Of a DNA stretch of 64,000 bases, positions 1 through 9,829 are shown in pieces. This stretch comes from Hygrophila difformis (taxonomy: Eukaryota > Streptophyta > Magnoliopsida > Lamiales > Acanthaceae): the NCBI GenBank assembly GCA_030278955.1, contig JAOANR010000003.1:61497628-61561627 (forward strand), given 5' to 3'. The notes beneath the pieces were generated by a model, which saw nothing but the letters and a program-made list of their open reading frames with translations, had not been told where the DNA came from and searched no databases. The translations under genes were made by a program, and so were the position numbers. Numbering within the stretch: the first letter of the stretch is position 1; each line of letters opens with the position of its first letter.

Positions 1-348
1 ATCTGTAGAACTGAGGTCTAGATGATTAAGCTCTTCTAATTCAAGCAAAGAAGGAGTGATCATCTTACCTCGCAAGTATGGAAACGCAGAAAGATCCAGG
101 GCAACCACATGAGCTGTTCGGTTCTGGCATAGGACTCCTTTCCACTGGCAGCAGTCCTTTCCAGTGTCCCAGGAATGGAAAAGATCACCAGAAAAATTAT
201 CAATTAGGCCAGCCTTGAATTGGATCAGCGCTTGTTTTTCCCTCTCCAGGCACTTCACTCCATGGTTTGCAAACACTCCAACCACTGCAGGTATTATCAA
301 TAAAATGGCTTGGAGGAAAATGAGAGATATTTTACTAGAGATGGTCAT
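1..348 (-). CDS. LRR receptor-like protein, N-terminal part (runs off the left edge)
   Basis: The minus strand is open from an ATG at 346-348 to the edge of the window, about 116 codons. It starts with a hydrophobic signal peptide (residues about 1-27). The plant LRR N-terminal cap follows, with a Cys before REKQALIQFKAG and then SWDTGKDCCQWKGVLC, and the first LRR ends in NHLDLSS. The order matches RLP1, RLP2 and RLP3 in this window, so this is a fourth member of the EIX-type receptor-like protein family, in the same orientation as RLP1. Such proteins sit in the plasma membrane and, in known members, detect microbial or apoplastic ligands through the LRR ectodomain. No lesion is visible in the part present. 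Whether the rest is intact cannot be seen. Confidence 0.8.
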   Translation of the reverse strand, partial: MTISSKISLIFLQAILLIIPAVVGVFANHGVKCLEREKQALIQFKAGLIDNFSGDLFHSWDTGKDCCQWKGVLCQNRTAHVVALDLSAFPYLRGKMITPSLLELEELNHLDLSSTD

Positions 349-1406
349 GATGATTAAAGCTAAAGTTGCAAATGCAGTATTTGTATATATCAAACCAGAA
401 ATATACAGTATGTTCCAGGATCCCTTAGCTATATAATAATTTGAAGCGCATGGCTCACAAATTTGAGTGACTAATGGAGTCAATGTTTATTTCATAGTAG
501 TATTTGAAGTGACAACTGACAAGGTCATTAGTTTCAAATCCGATTGACACTTGATAGTCCATATGGAGCTCCCCAGATAAGGCCTTATTACCTCGTATTG
601 CTGAGATGGTCACATTGAAATATTGTCTTGCCTTTAATATATAAGTACTTCAATAGAGATAGCTGCATCATATTATATCATATCGAAATAGAAGTAGTAT
701 TTAATACAAGTGGGGCCAATTATACTGGTTTTTGAAAGAAAAGACCGGAAGGAAGGGAAGGCATGGCGTATAATGTTATGTAAGATGGGCTAATCACCAA
801 TTGGTCATCATCATCAATGTAAGATATTATTATTATTATTATTGTTGTTAAAATTTTAATTATAATATCATTATTTTGTATGAATTATTTATCTAGTAGT
901 AATAGTATTACTTAATTGTCCAAATTTGAATGTTTTTCTTTAAAAACACATTTTCTCCCATGCATTGCAATCATGATCGATGGACTCTCTTAATTACTTT
1001 TTCCACACAGAAGCACGAGCCCACAGCAGCACAGGTTTTGATTTCGAAATTCTACAGAAATTAAGAACAATTAAGTGGATATGGATGAGGAGTATTTTTT
1101 CTTTGCCTCGGGCAAGCCTGGGAAGACGCGCACCCAAGCTTGGTCCGAGGAATTTTTCCTTGTGTTTTTGGGGCGCCCGGAAGAAAGGCATGCGCCCCGA
1201 ACACCCAAAATTATTAGATTCAAATTGAAAAGTTGCAACTAATTTTCATGCAATGAGCGCATCATTTCCCCATTGCTGCTACCTTTATTATGGACGACTT
1301 TGGTCATTTAAAAACATATAGTACTAATGTGCAAGACTATGAATTTTATACAGCAGTACTGGTTTAAACCAAAGAGAAAGTTGTTGACTTTGAAGTCAAG
1401 TTCACA
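349..1406. other. Intergenic, no gene seen
   Basis: This is the region upstream of the partial RLP gene. It contains a short ATT microsatellite near 826-846 and AT-rich sequence. Short open frames overlap on both strands at 980-1228 but have no recognisable domain, so I do not call a gene. A GTTGTTGACTTTGA block just to the right, at about 1381, also occurs upstream of two other RLP copies. Confidence 0.5.
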
Positions 1407-1650
1407 CATGCCTCCTTTGGCCATTTTGGGGTTGAGTACATACAGTGGGTATCGAGTTGCCAGGAATCTTCTAAATTATTACTCATACTAATAATTAAAT
1501 CCATTCAAGTGGAAGACCTCTGATTTCTATGCCAATGCATTAGTACTGGCTTTGGCTTTGGCTTTGGGAGGGAGTCAATTAAGGGGTTCACAAATCAGGG
1601 CCTTTAATAATCTACATATAAGACCTTTTTGGAGAGGTTCCCGCCTTTAT
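1407..1650. repeat. Duplicated intergenic block, copy 1 (copy 2 at 11680-11935)
   Basis: The segment beginning CATGCCT..TTGGCCATTTTGGGG and running through GGAAGACC and TTGGCTTTGG to a CCGCCTT end recurs with substitutions and small indels at 11680-11935. No gene is visible in either copy. It appears to have been carried along when RLP copies duplicated. Confidence 0.65.
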
Positions 1651-1971
1651 GTCCCCACAATCCTGATAAGAGACTTAAGAAATTTTGCCAAAAAAAAAAA
1701 AACTATCAGAGGACCAAGTCGTCTTCCTAGAATAAAATCCAATAGTTTCATTAATTTTACCAGAGCTGATCGTGGTTAAAGAAAGCTAATGTTGATGTTG
1801 GGGTATTATCATATTTCACCCCACAGATATATGCTCCACAATCCCTTTATACTATTATCACTGTCGAAATTTTGTCTGTCACCAATAATTTCAAATGCCT
1901 GCCTCGCAAAATTTCACGGACTAATAGAGCCTGTTCACCCAGACTTATTACTTATTCTTATTAAATTTACA

Positions 1972-2155
1972 TCAGACGAGATCAGATCAGACCAGACTCA
2001 TTCAGATCAGATCAGACCAGATCAGACCACTCTATATATATAGCTGTAATCAGATCAGATCACATCAAACCAGACCAGACCAGACCAGATCCAATCAGAT
2101 CAGACCAGAAATATTCAGATCAGACCAGATCTTATAAAATTCAGATCAGAACACT
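1972..2155. repeat. Degenerate pentanucleotide repeat (AGATC/AGACC)n
   Basis: About 180 bp is made mostly of AGATC and AGACC units in head-to-tail blocks (for example CAGATCAGATCAGACCAGAC), broken by short AT-rich interruptions. It has no coding potential beyond the short frames that such repeats leave open. Confidence 0.8.
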
Positions 2156-2204
2156 TTATTTCAGGTAAAGAGAACATGGTCTTAGGCCGATAGGTAGAAC
2201 TTAG

Positions 2205-2441
2205 CGGTGGCACGGGACACCACTTAAATTGATGAAACTGTTACTTTATGGTAAATATTTTTTTACATTTAACTAAATTAGGCTTGATGACACCACTTAA
2301 TTTTTACGGTGACACCACAATCATTCATTTCAACCAAGTTTTCTTTTATATTTTTGTGTTGTAACTACTATCCCTAATTTAAATATAGCTTCCACTATTT
2401 TTTGGGACACCACTTAAAAAAAGTTTCTAGATCCGCCACTG
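2205..2441. mobile_element. hAT-like MITE remnant
   Basis: The right end reads ..CTAGATCCGCCACTG, the reverse of the CAGTGGCGGAtCTAG end typical of plant hAT elements. The left end reads GCGGTGGCACGGGACACCAC. Both ends share an ACACCACTTAA block in inverted orientation. I found no clear 8-bp target duplication, so the borders are approximate. The same kind of right end (GGATCCGCCACTGC) occurs alone near 10526. Confidence 0.5.
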
Positions 2442-3011
2442 CGTCCCATTATGGAAAGAGACCAAAAAACAACATTAGTCAGTAGGAATTTAGCATTGAT
2501 TTCGCAGCAGAACAATACTAAACAATACTATTTGCATGTTTATAAAATCACTTCAGTATATTTGCATTAAACAACGGTTGGTGTTTGTAGGAGAATAATA
2601 AATGAATGGAAGAAGGGAGAAGACTCCAAATACTTTTTATTCACTTCATATTACCTAAACCCCACAGGAATATTCCCACAAGAATATTAATGTCGTTGAA
2701 CAACTTGTGCAATAATAATTATTATGATTATTATTTTGTGAAATCTTAAACTGCCTGTGGTATCTGGCCTGATTGGTGTCTCTTGCTGAGGGTTTCTGGG
2801 ATTAATAACTTGGTTCCTTGCATTATCATCAAACAAGCACATTCTTGGGATCAATTGATCTGTAGGCGTCTTAGAATCTGATACATTGATTTCAGCCTTC
2901 GGTTATATTGGGTTTCTGCACAGCCCATATGTTCTCTCCTGTTACTATGTTTATCGAGACTGTATATTCAATTGGGGGGATTTCTCTGTTCTGGAAGCCT
3001 TCCCCTTCAAT
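2442..3011. other. Intergenic, no gene seen
   Basis: AT-rich DNA between the hAT remnant and the start of the duplicated block that contains RLP1. The short frame at 2886-3080 has no recognisable domain. Confidence 0.4.
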
Positions 3012-3415
3012 TTTGTAAGATTTGCTTTGTTGTTAAAGAACATTTTAATAATGACACTCGAAGTCCTATTCACCATTTAATGTAACGGCTACATTCAAGT
3101 TGGCAGAAACATATAGTAAAACACTAGCGAGCATTTCTTAACCAGACATTGGTGAGGGGACATCAAACCGGCCAGATTCCATGACCAACAAACAGAGATT
3201 CACACAACACATCAGATAGGATACAATTTATATTTGGAAAGTTAGTTCTACAATAGAAGCTCTTCAATGCGCATATAACAACACAGACAATATTTACAAC
3301 TCATACTTCTCCACACAAATGAGAACATTTATTTGTATGGAAACGTTTAGCCTACTAATGCGCCGAATTTGAATTTTGAGAATACCTTTGCAAACGTCTC
3401 TTATTCAGGTGTATC

Positions 3416-6400
3416 TTAACATACATACAACCAGTCCTCCGCCACAGTGAACCCTTTGGCAATCGCTAAATTCCATCTCTTACTCAAGTATAAAGTTCCA
3501 AATACTCCCCAAAAGCAAGGAATGAAGCCAAGTACCATACTGATATAAAACTCTCTTGTTTTGAGCATATTCTCCTGCTGTGTCTTTTTTCCCCTGTCAA
3601 CAGATGATGGCTTCGTTGGCATCCCAATGTCTTCAGGACAAGGTCTGGATACAAGAGGAGGACCACAGAGTGCCGGATTTCCAATGTAAGAAGAAGCATT
3701 GAAAGTATCCATGTGAGTACCCTGTGGGATTTTGCCAGACAAGTTGTTGTATGACAAGTCCAAAACTCCGAGGTGACTCAATTGGGAAAGGGTGGAAGGA
3801 ATCTTTCCGGAAAGCTTGTTTTGAGACAAATCAAGAAAGTTCAGAAGTTCAAGTCGGTTGATGTCGCCTGGAATGGATCCAATCAAGTTGTTCATCGAAA
3901 GATTCAAGGCGACAAGCCCTTCCAGGGTTGTAATTTCATGAGGAATTTCTCCAGAGAAATTATTACTAGCAAAATCCATTACTTTCACCAACCAAAGAGT
4001 GTTTCTGTACTCAGCAAGCTTTCCTTTCCAAATGATACCAGCACTATCTTGGAAGCTTGTCCAACCATTTAGATGTGACCAAATTTCAAGAAACCTTGGG
4101 TTGAAATTTGATTTTGAACTCATGAAGGTGAAATTGTTGATGCAGTTTGGTATGGAACCAGAAATGTTATTAACAGAAATGTCCAGCACTTGAATAGACG
4201 CAAGATGACATAAGGTCGAAGGAACACTTCCATTGAGTTGGTTGGATTTTAGGTTCAAAACGACCAAATTAGGCATGCTTTCTCCAAGCCAACCGGGTAT
4301 GGCTCCATAAAATTTGTTCTCTCCAAGATGAAGTGAGATCAAACCACCACAACCAGCCAAGAACCTCGGAAGGTATCCTGTGAAGCTGTTGTTCCTCAAA
4401 TACAATGAAATAATACTACATCTAGTGCTGTTTGCTTCAATGCTTCCAGAGAAATTATTATTTGCCAAGTTAACATAAAATGTACCGGTCAAATTCGTGA
4501 AGCAATCAGGAGAGATAGACCCGGATAATAAGTTGTCTGAGACATCAAGAACAAGCAGGGAATCACGTCCATTTTTGCAAAGGTTGATAACTGAACCAGA
4601 AAATTTATTTCTTGAAAAATTGATGTCGCTGAGAAACAATGGGGGCATGGGTGGCAGTGTACCGGTTAACTGATTAAAGCTCAAGTCCAATGCTTTAAGG
4701 CCAATGAATCTGGATGACAAATCAGGAAGAGCACCATGTATGTCATTATGTGACATATTCAAATACTCAAGCTTGAGAGTATTGCCCCAGAGCCAATCTG
4801 GGATGGTATCCGAGATTTTGGCATTGGAAATGTCAAGATATGTGAGATCTCTGAAAATTTGGAGCCATTTGGGGAAACCTGGCCCCAATCTGCAATCTCT
4901 CAAAACTAGCTCACCCAATTGGAAAGGGGGGTTCCAAGAAGGATCTATTCTTAGACTAAGATTAGAGTTGGATATGTTGAGTGAATACAGCCACGAAAGA
5001 TTAAGCAGATGAGCTTCAGAGATTAAACCATTCAAGTGGTTTGAACCAATATGTAAGAAGGCCAAGTTGGAAAGATAGCCTATACTTTCAGGCAAAGTGC
5101 CATTGAACATGTTGTCATTTAAATATAACCTCCTTAGTGACAAACATGATGAAAGATCAGGTATCCTTCCATTAAGCTTATTTTTGGACAAATCTAGAAT
5201 TTCTAGATTGGGAAGCTTAAACTCCACTCCTCCAATTGATCCATTCAAGTGATTGCCAGTGAGTTTCAATGCCCACAAACTCTCAAATCTAGACATATTT
5301 GGCAAAGAACCAAAAAGTGCATTCTCGCTCAAATCAATCATCATTAACGATGTGGAATTCCATAGGTGCATCAATAAATGTGCCAATTCTATTTCTAACT
5401 TGTTCTGACTCAAATCCAGATACATTAAGCTACTCAAATGCTCATCAAGAAACTCAACTTGCAGTTGATTATTGGACAGATCAAGACGGGAAAGGGACTT
5501 GAGACTTCCCAAGGACCGGGGGATGATACCTTGTAATTGATTGTCTGACAGATCAAGATAAGAAAGAGACATTAGACTTCCTAAAGCACTCGGGATGCTA
5601 CCTCGAAGTTGATTTTCAGAGAGAGCAAGATGGGAAAGAGACACTAGATTTCCTAAAGCACTAGGGATGCCACCTTGAAGTTCATTTTGAGAAAGATCAA
5701 GATGGGAAAGAGACCTCAGATTTCCCACACTGCTTGGGATGCTTACATTTTGCAGGCGGTTATTGGAAAGATCAAGGTGTGTAAGAGAGATTAGATTTAG
5801 CAAATCATCGAAGATGCCACCTTGTAACTGATTGTTGGACAGATCAAGATAGGTAAGTGACATCAGATTTGCTAAAATATTGGGGATGTTCTCTAGAAAA
5901 ATATGATTATTTGACACGTCAAGGTAAGAAAGGTTGGTTAAATTTCCAAAGGACTTTGGAAAGTAGCCTGTAAGACTATTAAAACTGAGGTCAAGATGAG
6001 AAAGAGATCTACAATACTTCAAAGTATCAAGGCTTCCCCACCAAGTAAGGTTGATATTATGAGATAGATCAATGTAACTCAAACTACAGCTAATGTTGAG
6101 TGCCAAAGGACTTAGTGAGGAGGGTAAAACAGATGGAAGGGAACACTGTCTCAAGTGAATTTCTTTCACCTTTGGAAGATTGCTTACCACTTGTAACCAC
6201 GAACTCGCTCCGCTAAGATTGACTTCACTGAAGTTAAGATATTCCAAGGATGGAAAACCAGAATAATGCCAACCAAGGTTAGAACGGGCATCCCTATTCT
6301 CACTAAGGTCAAGAAATTCCAACATGGATAGGTTTTGGAGTGAATCTGGGATCACACCCTCAAAGTTACAAGAAGCCAAATTGAGATACTTTAAATTGGC

Positions 6401-6811
6401 AAGGGAACCAATGAACTCAGGAATATGGCTTCCACTAAAATCAATATATCTGAGGTCTAAATGATTAAGCTCATCCAATTGAAGCAAAGAAGGGCTAATC
6501 ATCTTACCTCTCAAGTAAAGAACTCTGTAATCCCCAGAGAGATCCAGAGCAACAACGCCATTCGTCAGGTTGTCACACAGAATACCTCTCCACTGGCAGC
6601 AGTCCGTTCCATTCTTCCAGGAAGACAGGATACCGTCATCATCATCATCTATTAGCCCAGCTTTGAATTCCAGCAGCGCTTGGCTTTCCCTCTGCAGACA
6701 TTGAATCCGATTTTGTCCGGAGCTTAAATGGTCTCCACAAACTACTGCAATGATCAGAATAATGAAAACAGTTTGAGAAGGAAGAAATCTTTTGGGGGGG
6801 ATAATGTTCAT
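3416..6811 (-). CDS. LRR receptor-like protein RLP1 (EIX-type), C-terminal tail lost
   Basis: The 1131-residue protein has a signal peptide (about 1-31), an LRR N-terminal cap (about 37-80, with CCQWRGILC), and a long array of about 24-residue extracellular LRRs. A non-LRR island (about 885-930) follows, containing a WKGKLAEY..TLWLVK segment, and then four more LRRs. A GNPALCGPP cap, one membrane segment (about 1088-1110, ending FWGVFGTLYL) and a very short tail complete it. There is no kinase domain. The layout matches tomato EIX2-type RLPs, which act at the plasma membrane with SOBIR1-type adaptor kinases. Compared with RLP2, a 4-nt insertion (repeated CATA, about 3421-3428) shifts the frame right after DWLYV and stops it after one Cys. 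About 19 basic tail residues are lost. The lost frame is still readable down to about 3365. The ATG is supported by the signal peptide and a TATA box about 105 bp upstream. Confidence 0.9.
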   Translation of the reverse strand: MNIIPPKRFLPSQTVFIILIIAVVCGDHLSSGQNRIQCLQRESQALLEFKAGLIDDDDDGILSSWKNGTDCCQWRGILCDNLTNGVVALDLSGDYRVLYLRGKMISPSLLQLDELNHLDLRYIDFSGSHIPEFIGSLANLKYLNLASCNFEGVIPDSLQNLSMLEFLDLSENRDARSNLGWHYSGFPSLEYLNFSEVNLSGASSWLQVVSNLPKVKEIHLRQCSLPSVLPSSLSPLALNISCSLSYIDLSHNINLTWWGSLDTLKYCRSLSHLDLSFNSLTGYFPKSFGNLTNLSYLDVSNNHIFLENIPNILANLMSLTYLDLSNNQLQGGIFDDLLNLISLTHLDLSNNRLQNVSIPSSVGNLRSLSHLDLSQNELQGGIPSALGNLVSLSHLALSENQLRGSIPSALGSLMSLSYLDLSDNQLQGIIPRSLGSLKSLSRLDLSNNQLQVEFLDEHLSSLMYLDLSQNKLEIELAHLLMHLWNSTSLMMIDLSENALFGSLPNMSRFESLWALKLTGNHLNGSIGGVEFKLPNLEILDLSKNKLNGRIPDLSSCLSLRRLYLNDNMFNGTLPESIGYLSNLAFLHIGSNHLNGLISEAHLLNLSWLYSLNISNSNLSLRIDPSWNPPFQLGELVLRDCRLGPGFPKWLQIFRDLTYLDISNAKISDTIPDWLWGNTLKLEYLNMSHNDIHGALPDLSSRFIGLKALDLSFNQLTGTLPPMPPLFLSDINFSRNKFSGSVINLCKNGRDSLLVLDVSDNLLSGSISPDCFTNLTGTFYVNLANNNFSGSIEANSTRCSIISLYLRNNSFTGYLPRFLAGCGGLISLHLGENKFYGAIPGWLGESMPNLVVLNLKSNQLNGSVPSTLCHLASIQVLDISVNNISGSIPNCINNFTFMSSKSNFNPRFLEIWSHLNGWTSFQDSAGIIWKGKLAEYRNTLWLVKVMDFASNNFSGEIPHEITTLEGLVALNLSMNNLIGSIPGDINRLELLNFLDLSQNKLSGKIPSTLSQLSHLGVLDLSYNNLSGKIPQGTHMDTFNASSYIGNPALCGPPLVSRPCPEDIGMPTKPSSVDRGKKTQQENMLKTREFYISMVLGFIPCFWGVFGTLYLSKRWNLAIAKGFTVAEDWLYVC

Positions 6812-6916
6812 GTTTTAGGCTATCTATGTTTGCAGGAACTAATTAAGATGGGTGAAGAAAGGAGGAGGATTGTTGGTACGTGACAAGATGATGCTCCATG
6901 CATCATCATCCATCCG

Positions 6917-6924
6917 TTTATATA
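6917..6924 (-). promoter_or_regulatory. TATA box of RLP1
   Basis: TATATAAA on the minus strand lies about 105 bp upstream of the RLP1 ATG. The matching position in RLP2 reads TATAAA. Further upstream, both copies keep a CTTTGACTTG block (about 7028 and 16926), whose TTGACT matches the WRKY W-box core. Confidence 0.5.
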
Positions 6925-7329
6925 TTATCAAGAAGAGCGTAAACGAATTCAAACCTGTGAACATTAGGCCACAAAAGTCACCCCATTAAGCCCACTGGTG
7001 TCGAAAGTAGGATTGTTTTCAGAAGATGCTTTGACTTGAGTCGCAGTCCTTGTCCGTCATTATATTATATTGCACCAATAATAATAACACGCCCTAAACA
7101 GAAAAATGGAAATTGATGTCCGCAACCACAGTCCACAAATTATAGGTAATTAGTGGCGTGGACTCTCCTTTGCTGAGTATATAACCCAACATGCAGTCAA
7201 CTCATGAAGGTGATTTTCATTTTTCTACCCTCAATGTTCATTCATTTTTTTTGGTAAAAAGATACATCTAAACTACGAAGAGAGAGGACACTCCTATTCC
7301 ACCGTGATAAATTCATGAAACTGTAATAC

Positions 7330-7445
7330 CTGAAGGGGTTGGGAGTTTGACCACCGATAGCATCTTCTCCAATTCGATCTCCGTTCACCATCACCATCAC
7401 CAGGTGCCAAATCTGGAAAGTTCTCTTGAGTGGTTGGTTCATCAA
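7330..7445 (-). other. Exon-like segment of unknown gene, copy A
   Basis: A 116-nt minus-strand segment is bounded by a good acceptor (TTTCTGTGCAG) and donor (CAG|GTATTA). Its copy at 17225-17336 keeps both splice sites but is 112 nt long, so the two copies cannot be read in the same phase throughout. An upstream minus-strand frame (to 7557) would add a hydrophobic, signal-peptide-like start. I do not recognise the product. It may be a remnant exon of a gene fragment carried in the duplication. Confidence 0.3.
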
Positions 7446-7560
7446 CTGCACAGAAATCCACAGGGAAAAAAATGTTGCCATTAAAGAAAGATGAAGAGAA
7501 CAGAAACAATAAAAAAATAATATATATCAAAAACTTAAGCAGACGTTTCTCCATCAATTC

Positions 7561-8004
7561 CTCAAATAGGAAGGGGGAGGTAGAGACAAAGGGTCCACTT
7601 TTATTTCAAAAAAAATAAACATAGATAATGGGGGATCAAGATTCAAGCGAGACATTTCCTCCACGCCTCTCTTCCCGTCTAAAAATCAAAATTTGGGGAA
7701 AATAGAAATCCTAATCAAATCAATCATGCTTGATCGCAAATTGGGAAATGTTTCTGGAAATGGGACGGCGGGGAAGCGAGACGATGACTGGGTAGAGGCA
7801 ATGGCGGTCGGCGAACAAGAGAAGTGGCTCTAATTAAGACCAGTAAAAATGGACATTTTTTATATAATTAATACTTAAGAGTTAAATACTACTAGTAGTG
7901 TATAATTAATTGTCTTAGGTCTAACATGACTTAAGGATAAGCGGTAATTCACAAAAAAGAAAATAAGAAAATAAATACTACTATCATTAATCAATATCTA
8001 GTGT
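7561..8004. other. Intergenic, no gene seen
   Basis: About 440 bp between the duplicated block and the broken plus-strand RLP. No open frame with a recognisable domain and no clear repeat. Confidence 0.4.
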
Positions 8005-9293
8005 AATGTGGAAACGAAAAGCGTTGGTGAGTATGTCAAGACTAGTCTTTGGTTACGTTGCTGAAAATCATTGATCTTTCCAGTGATCAATTGCATGGAG
8101 AAATTCCAGGTGAAGTTACAAGCCTCCGGTGGCTGAATTGGCTTGAATCTTTTTAGGAACAACTTGGTTTTGTCAGTACCTCCCAGCATCGGCAAATTGG
8201 AGCTTCTGGACTTTCTGTTGGGGGATTTTCGCAGTATGTGGATATGAGAATCAAAATAGGAAGAACTTGGATAATCAATTGGATCGTGTGTAGAACACTT
8301 TCCTAAAGTTGTATTTTGCCACTGCAAATCAACTTTGGGATAATCCAAAAGATGCACTCGAATTTCGAAAGAAATAAGAGAATTGGCTTGGATGATTGCT
8401 GAATTATTGTGTTTGTAGTGTTTTGTGTTTCACGTTCTATCTTTTGTTGTGTATATGAATTCTGCAGGAATTCATATTTGTAGATGAATAATGCAGTAGA
8501 TATGGAAAAGATACAACTAATTATGAATGGGTGCATTAGTTGAGATTCAAATTTGATTTTCAAGTTCAAATCTAAATTCAAATCAGATTTGAATTCAAAT
8601 TTCAAATCCAATTGCTGATAGTTTAATTTATCCAGCAATACGAATTTAAATTAGTCATGACCATAACTAAATACCCCCCATAACTGCACAAGGAAAAAGA
8701 CAAAACAAGTTCCAGCAAACTACACTGGTCTTATTCATGACCATGAGTAAGCATATTCTCGTTTGCTGTATTGAAAGATAGAAGAGAATGAAATTCCAGC
8801 AACCTATCTACAATTTAGTCATGGTCATGACTAACCCATAGGCTGCTTAGGCTGCTTGCTGTCTTTCTTTTCCTTCCACATCTTTTCATATACCTCCTAA
8901 TTCATTCCTCTTGACCTCTAGCTTCCTCTTGACCTCTCGCTAGGTCATCCTTTATCGTAGTGGCTTATGTGAATGTGCACTCCGCACCTCCTAACCCACA
9001 TTATATAGCTCGACTACAACATAAGTCAAACTTTAGTAAATCCAATTACACCAAAATCATCAACACTTTCTTGATTTATCTCAGAACAAGCTTGCAGGCA
9101 ACATTCCTTCAACCATTTCCCAACTGAGCCACTTCGGAATCTTGGACTTGTCATTTAACAATTTATCAGGTAAAATTCCATACATCAATCACATTGATAC
9201 TTTCAAAACTATTTGGGATAGTTCTGCCAGCGCGTTATTGTCAATTCAGCTGCTGTTCAATCCACAGTTGTTCTTGCTAGATTGACCCATCTT
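8005..9293 (+). pseudogene. Broken 3' part of an LRR receptor-like protein, split by a solo LTR
   Basis: Plus-strand remnants read like the end of an EIX-type ectodomain. First comes the VGEY..SLWL island end and an LRR beginning IIDLSSDQLHGEIPGEV, then a stop and frameshifts. After the LTR insertion come FLDLSQNKLAGNIPSTIS, QLSHFGILDLSFNNLSGKIP and a decayed HIDTF region. The transmembrane part is not recognisable. Order and orientation match the RLP3 3' end, and the sequence that follows (to about 9.83 kb) also matches the RLP3-to-kinase spacer, so this is a broken copy of the 22-24 kb junction. It cannot encode a protein. Confidence 0.8.
8216..9065. mobile_element. Solo LTR, 850 bp, with 5-bp TSD CTTTC
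   Basis: The insertion starts TGTTGGGGGATT and ends ATCATCAACA, so it has perfect TGTTG...CAACA termini. The flanks are CTTTC at 8211-8215 and CTTTC at 9066-9070. Removing the insert and one CTTTC restores the LRR reading CTTCTGGACTTTCTTGATTT across the junction, which shows the precise insertion point. No internal retrotransposon domain is present, so it is a solo LTR left by LTR-LTR recombination. It includes an ATTCAAAT-rich internal stretch at about 8540-8625. Confidence 0.88.
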
Positions 9294-9299
9294 CATTTT

Positions 9300-9534
9300 C
9301 TGAGTTGTGTGCTTGTGTGTGGGCAAAAGACACAAAGGATTTAGTTTGTCCTTAACAGCTACAAGTGTGGTGTTCTATCAAATGTTCTGTTATGGCCTGT
9401 ACTAAAATGGTTGAGCTTCCTGCTTCTGAATAAACAGTATTGTTGCTTTGTTCAGTTTAGTTACATTTTTTAACATCAAATTTGAATACACAACTTTTAA
9501 TGAGGCAACAGCTAATCATGAAGCAATGCATTCT
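9300..9534. repeat. Copy of the RLP3-to-kinase spacer
   Basis: This stretch matches the RLP3 3' spacer at about 23205-23415, with shared blocks such as TTTAGTTTGTCCTTA, ATGGTTGAGCTTC and GAGGCAACAGCTAATCATG. It shows that the RLP pseudogene to the left and the kinase exon remnant to the right came together as one duplicated unit. Confidence 0.7.
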
Positions 9535-9821
9535 TCCCAAGAATTCCTTAGCCTGCAATAAAAGTAATGAACTTAAGAATCTCTCAAGGCTTCAGATAAT
9601 TACAGGCTAGGAAACTCCACGATTTCTCACCCAATCGATTAATCGCCCTTTGTCTTTCCTGTGGAGAGGCCTTCCACTGACAATTTCGAGTAAAAGGATT
9701 CCAAACGCGTAGATGTTTCCCTGGATATCCAGCTGACGTCCCTCCAAAGATTTTGCAAGGGCAACCTAAGCTCTCTTCTGATCTGGTGAGGAATGTCTTC
9801 CAGCATTCAAAATCAATCAAC
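9535..9821 (-). pseudogene. Fragment of the At1g63430-like kinase gene (exon 12 and stub of exon 13)
   Basis: The minus strand carries a close copy of exon 12 of the kinase gene at 23.6-27.0 kb, including DFECWKTFLTRSEESLG, plus the first few bases of exon 13 and the intron between them. Most of exon 13 is deleted. About 28 bp inside exon 12 is also missing relative to 24030-24062, which shifts the frame. No other kinase exons are nearby. Not functional. Confidence 0.85.
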
Positions 9822-9829
9822 TGTATGTA

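Larger units (their letters stand above)
3012..7560. repeat. Segmental duplication, copy A (RLP1 block)
   Basis: The block begins at TTTGTAAGATTTG and includes the RLP1 3' flank, the RLP1 gene, its promoter and an exon-like segment at 7330-7445. It matches 12925-17450 in the same order and orientation. Coding identity looks high, with most codons the same, and the non-coding flanks are more diverged. The 7-kb and 17-kb ends both fade within a TTTCTCCATCAAT block. This is a tandem duplication of about 4.5 kb that generated the two paralogues. Confidence 0.85.

Noticed and set aside
980..1228. Overlapping 82- and 65-codon frames on opposite strands
   Set aside because: No domain, no conserved copy in the other duplicated RLP blocks and no gene context.
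5299..5502. Plus-strand frames within RLP1 and similar ones within RLP2 and RLP3
   Set aside because: They are antisense shadows of LRR repeats.
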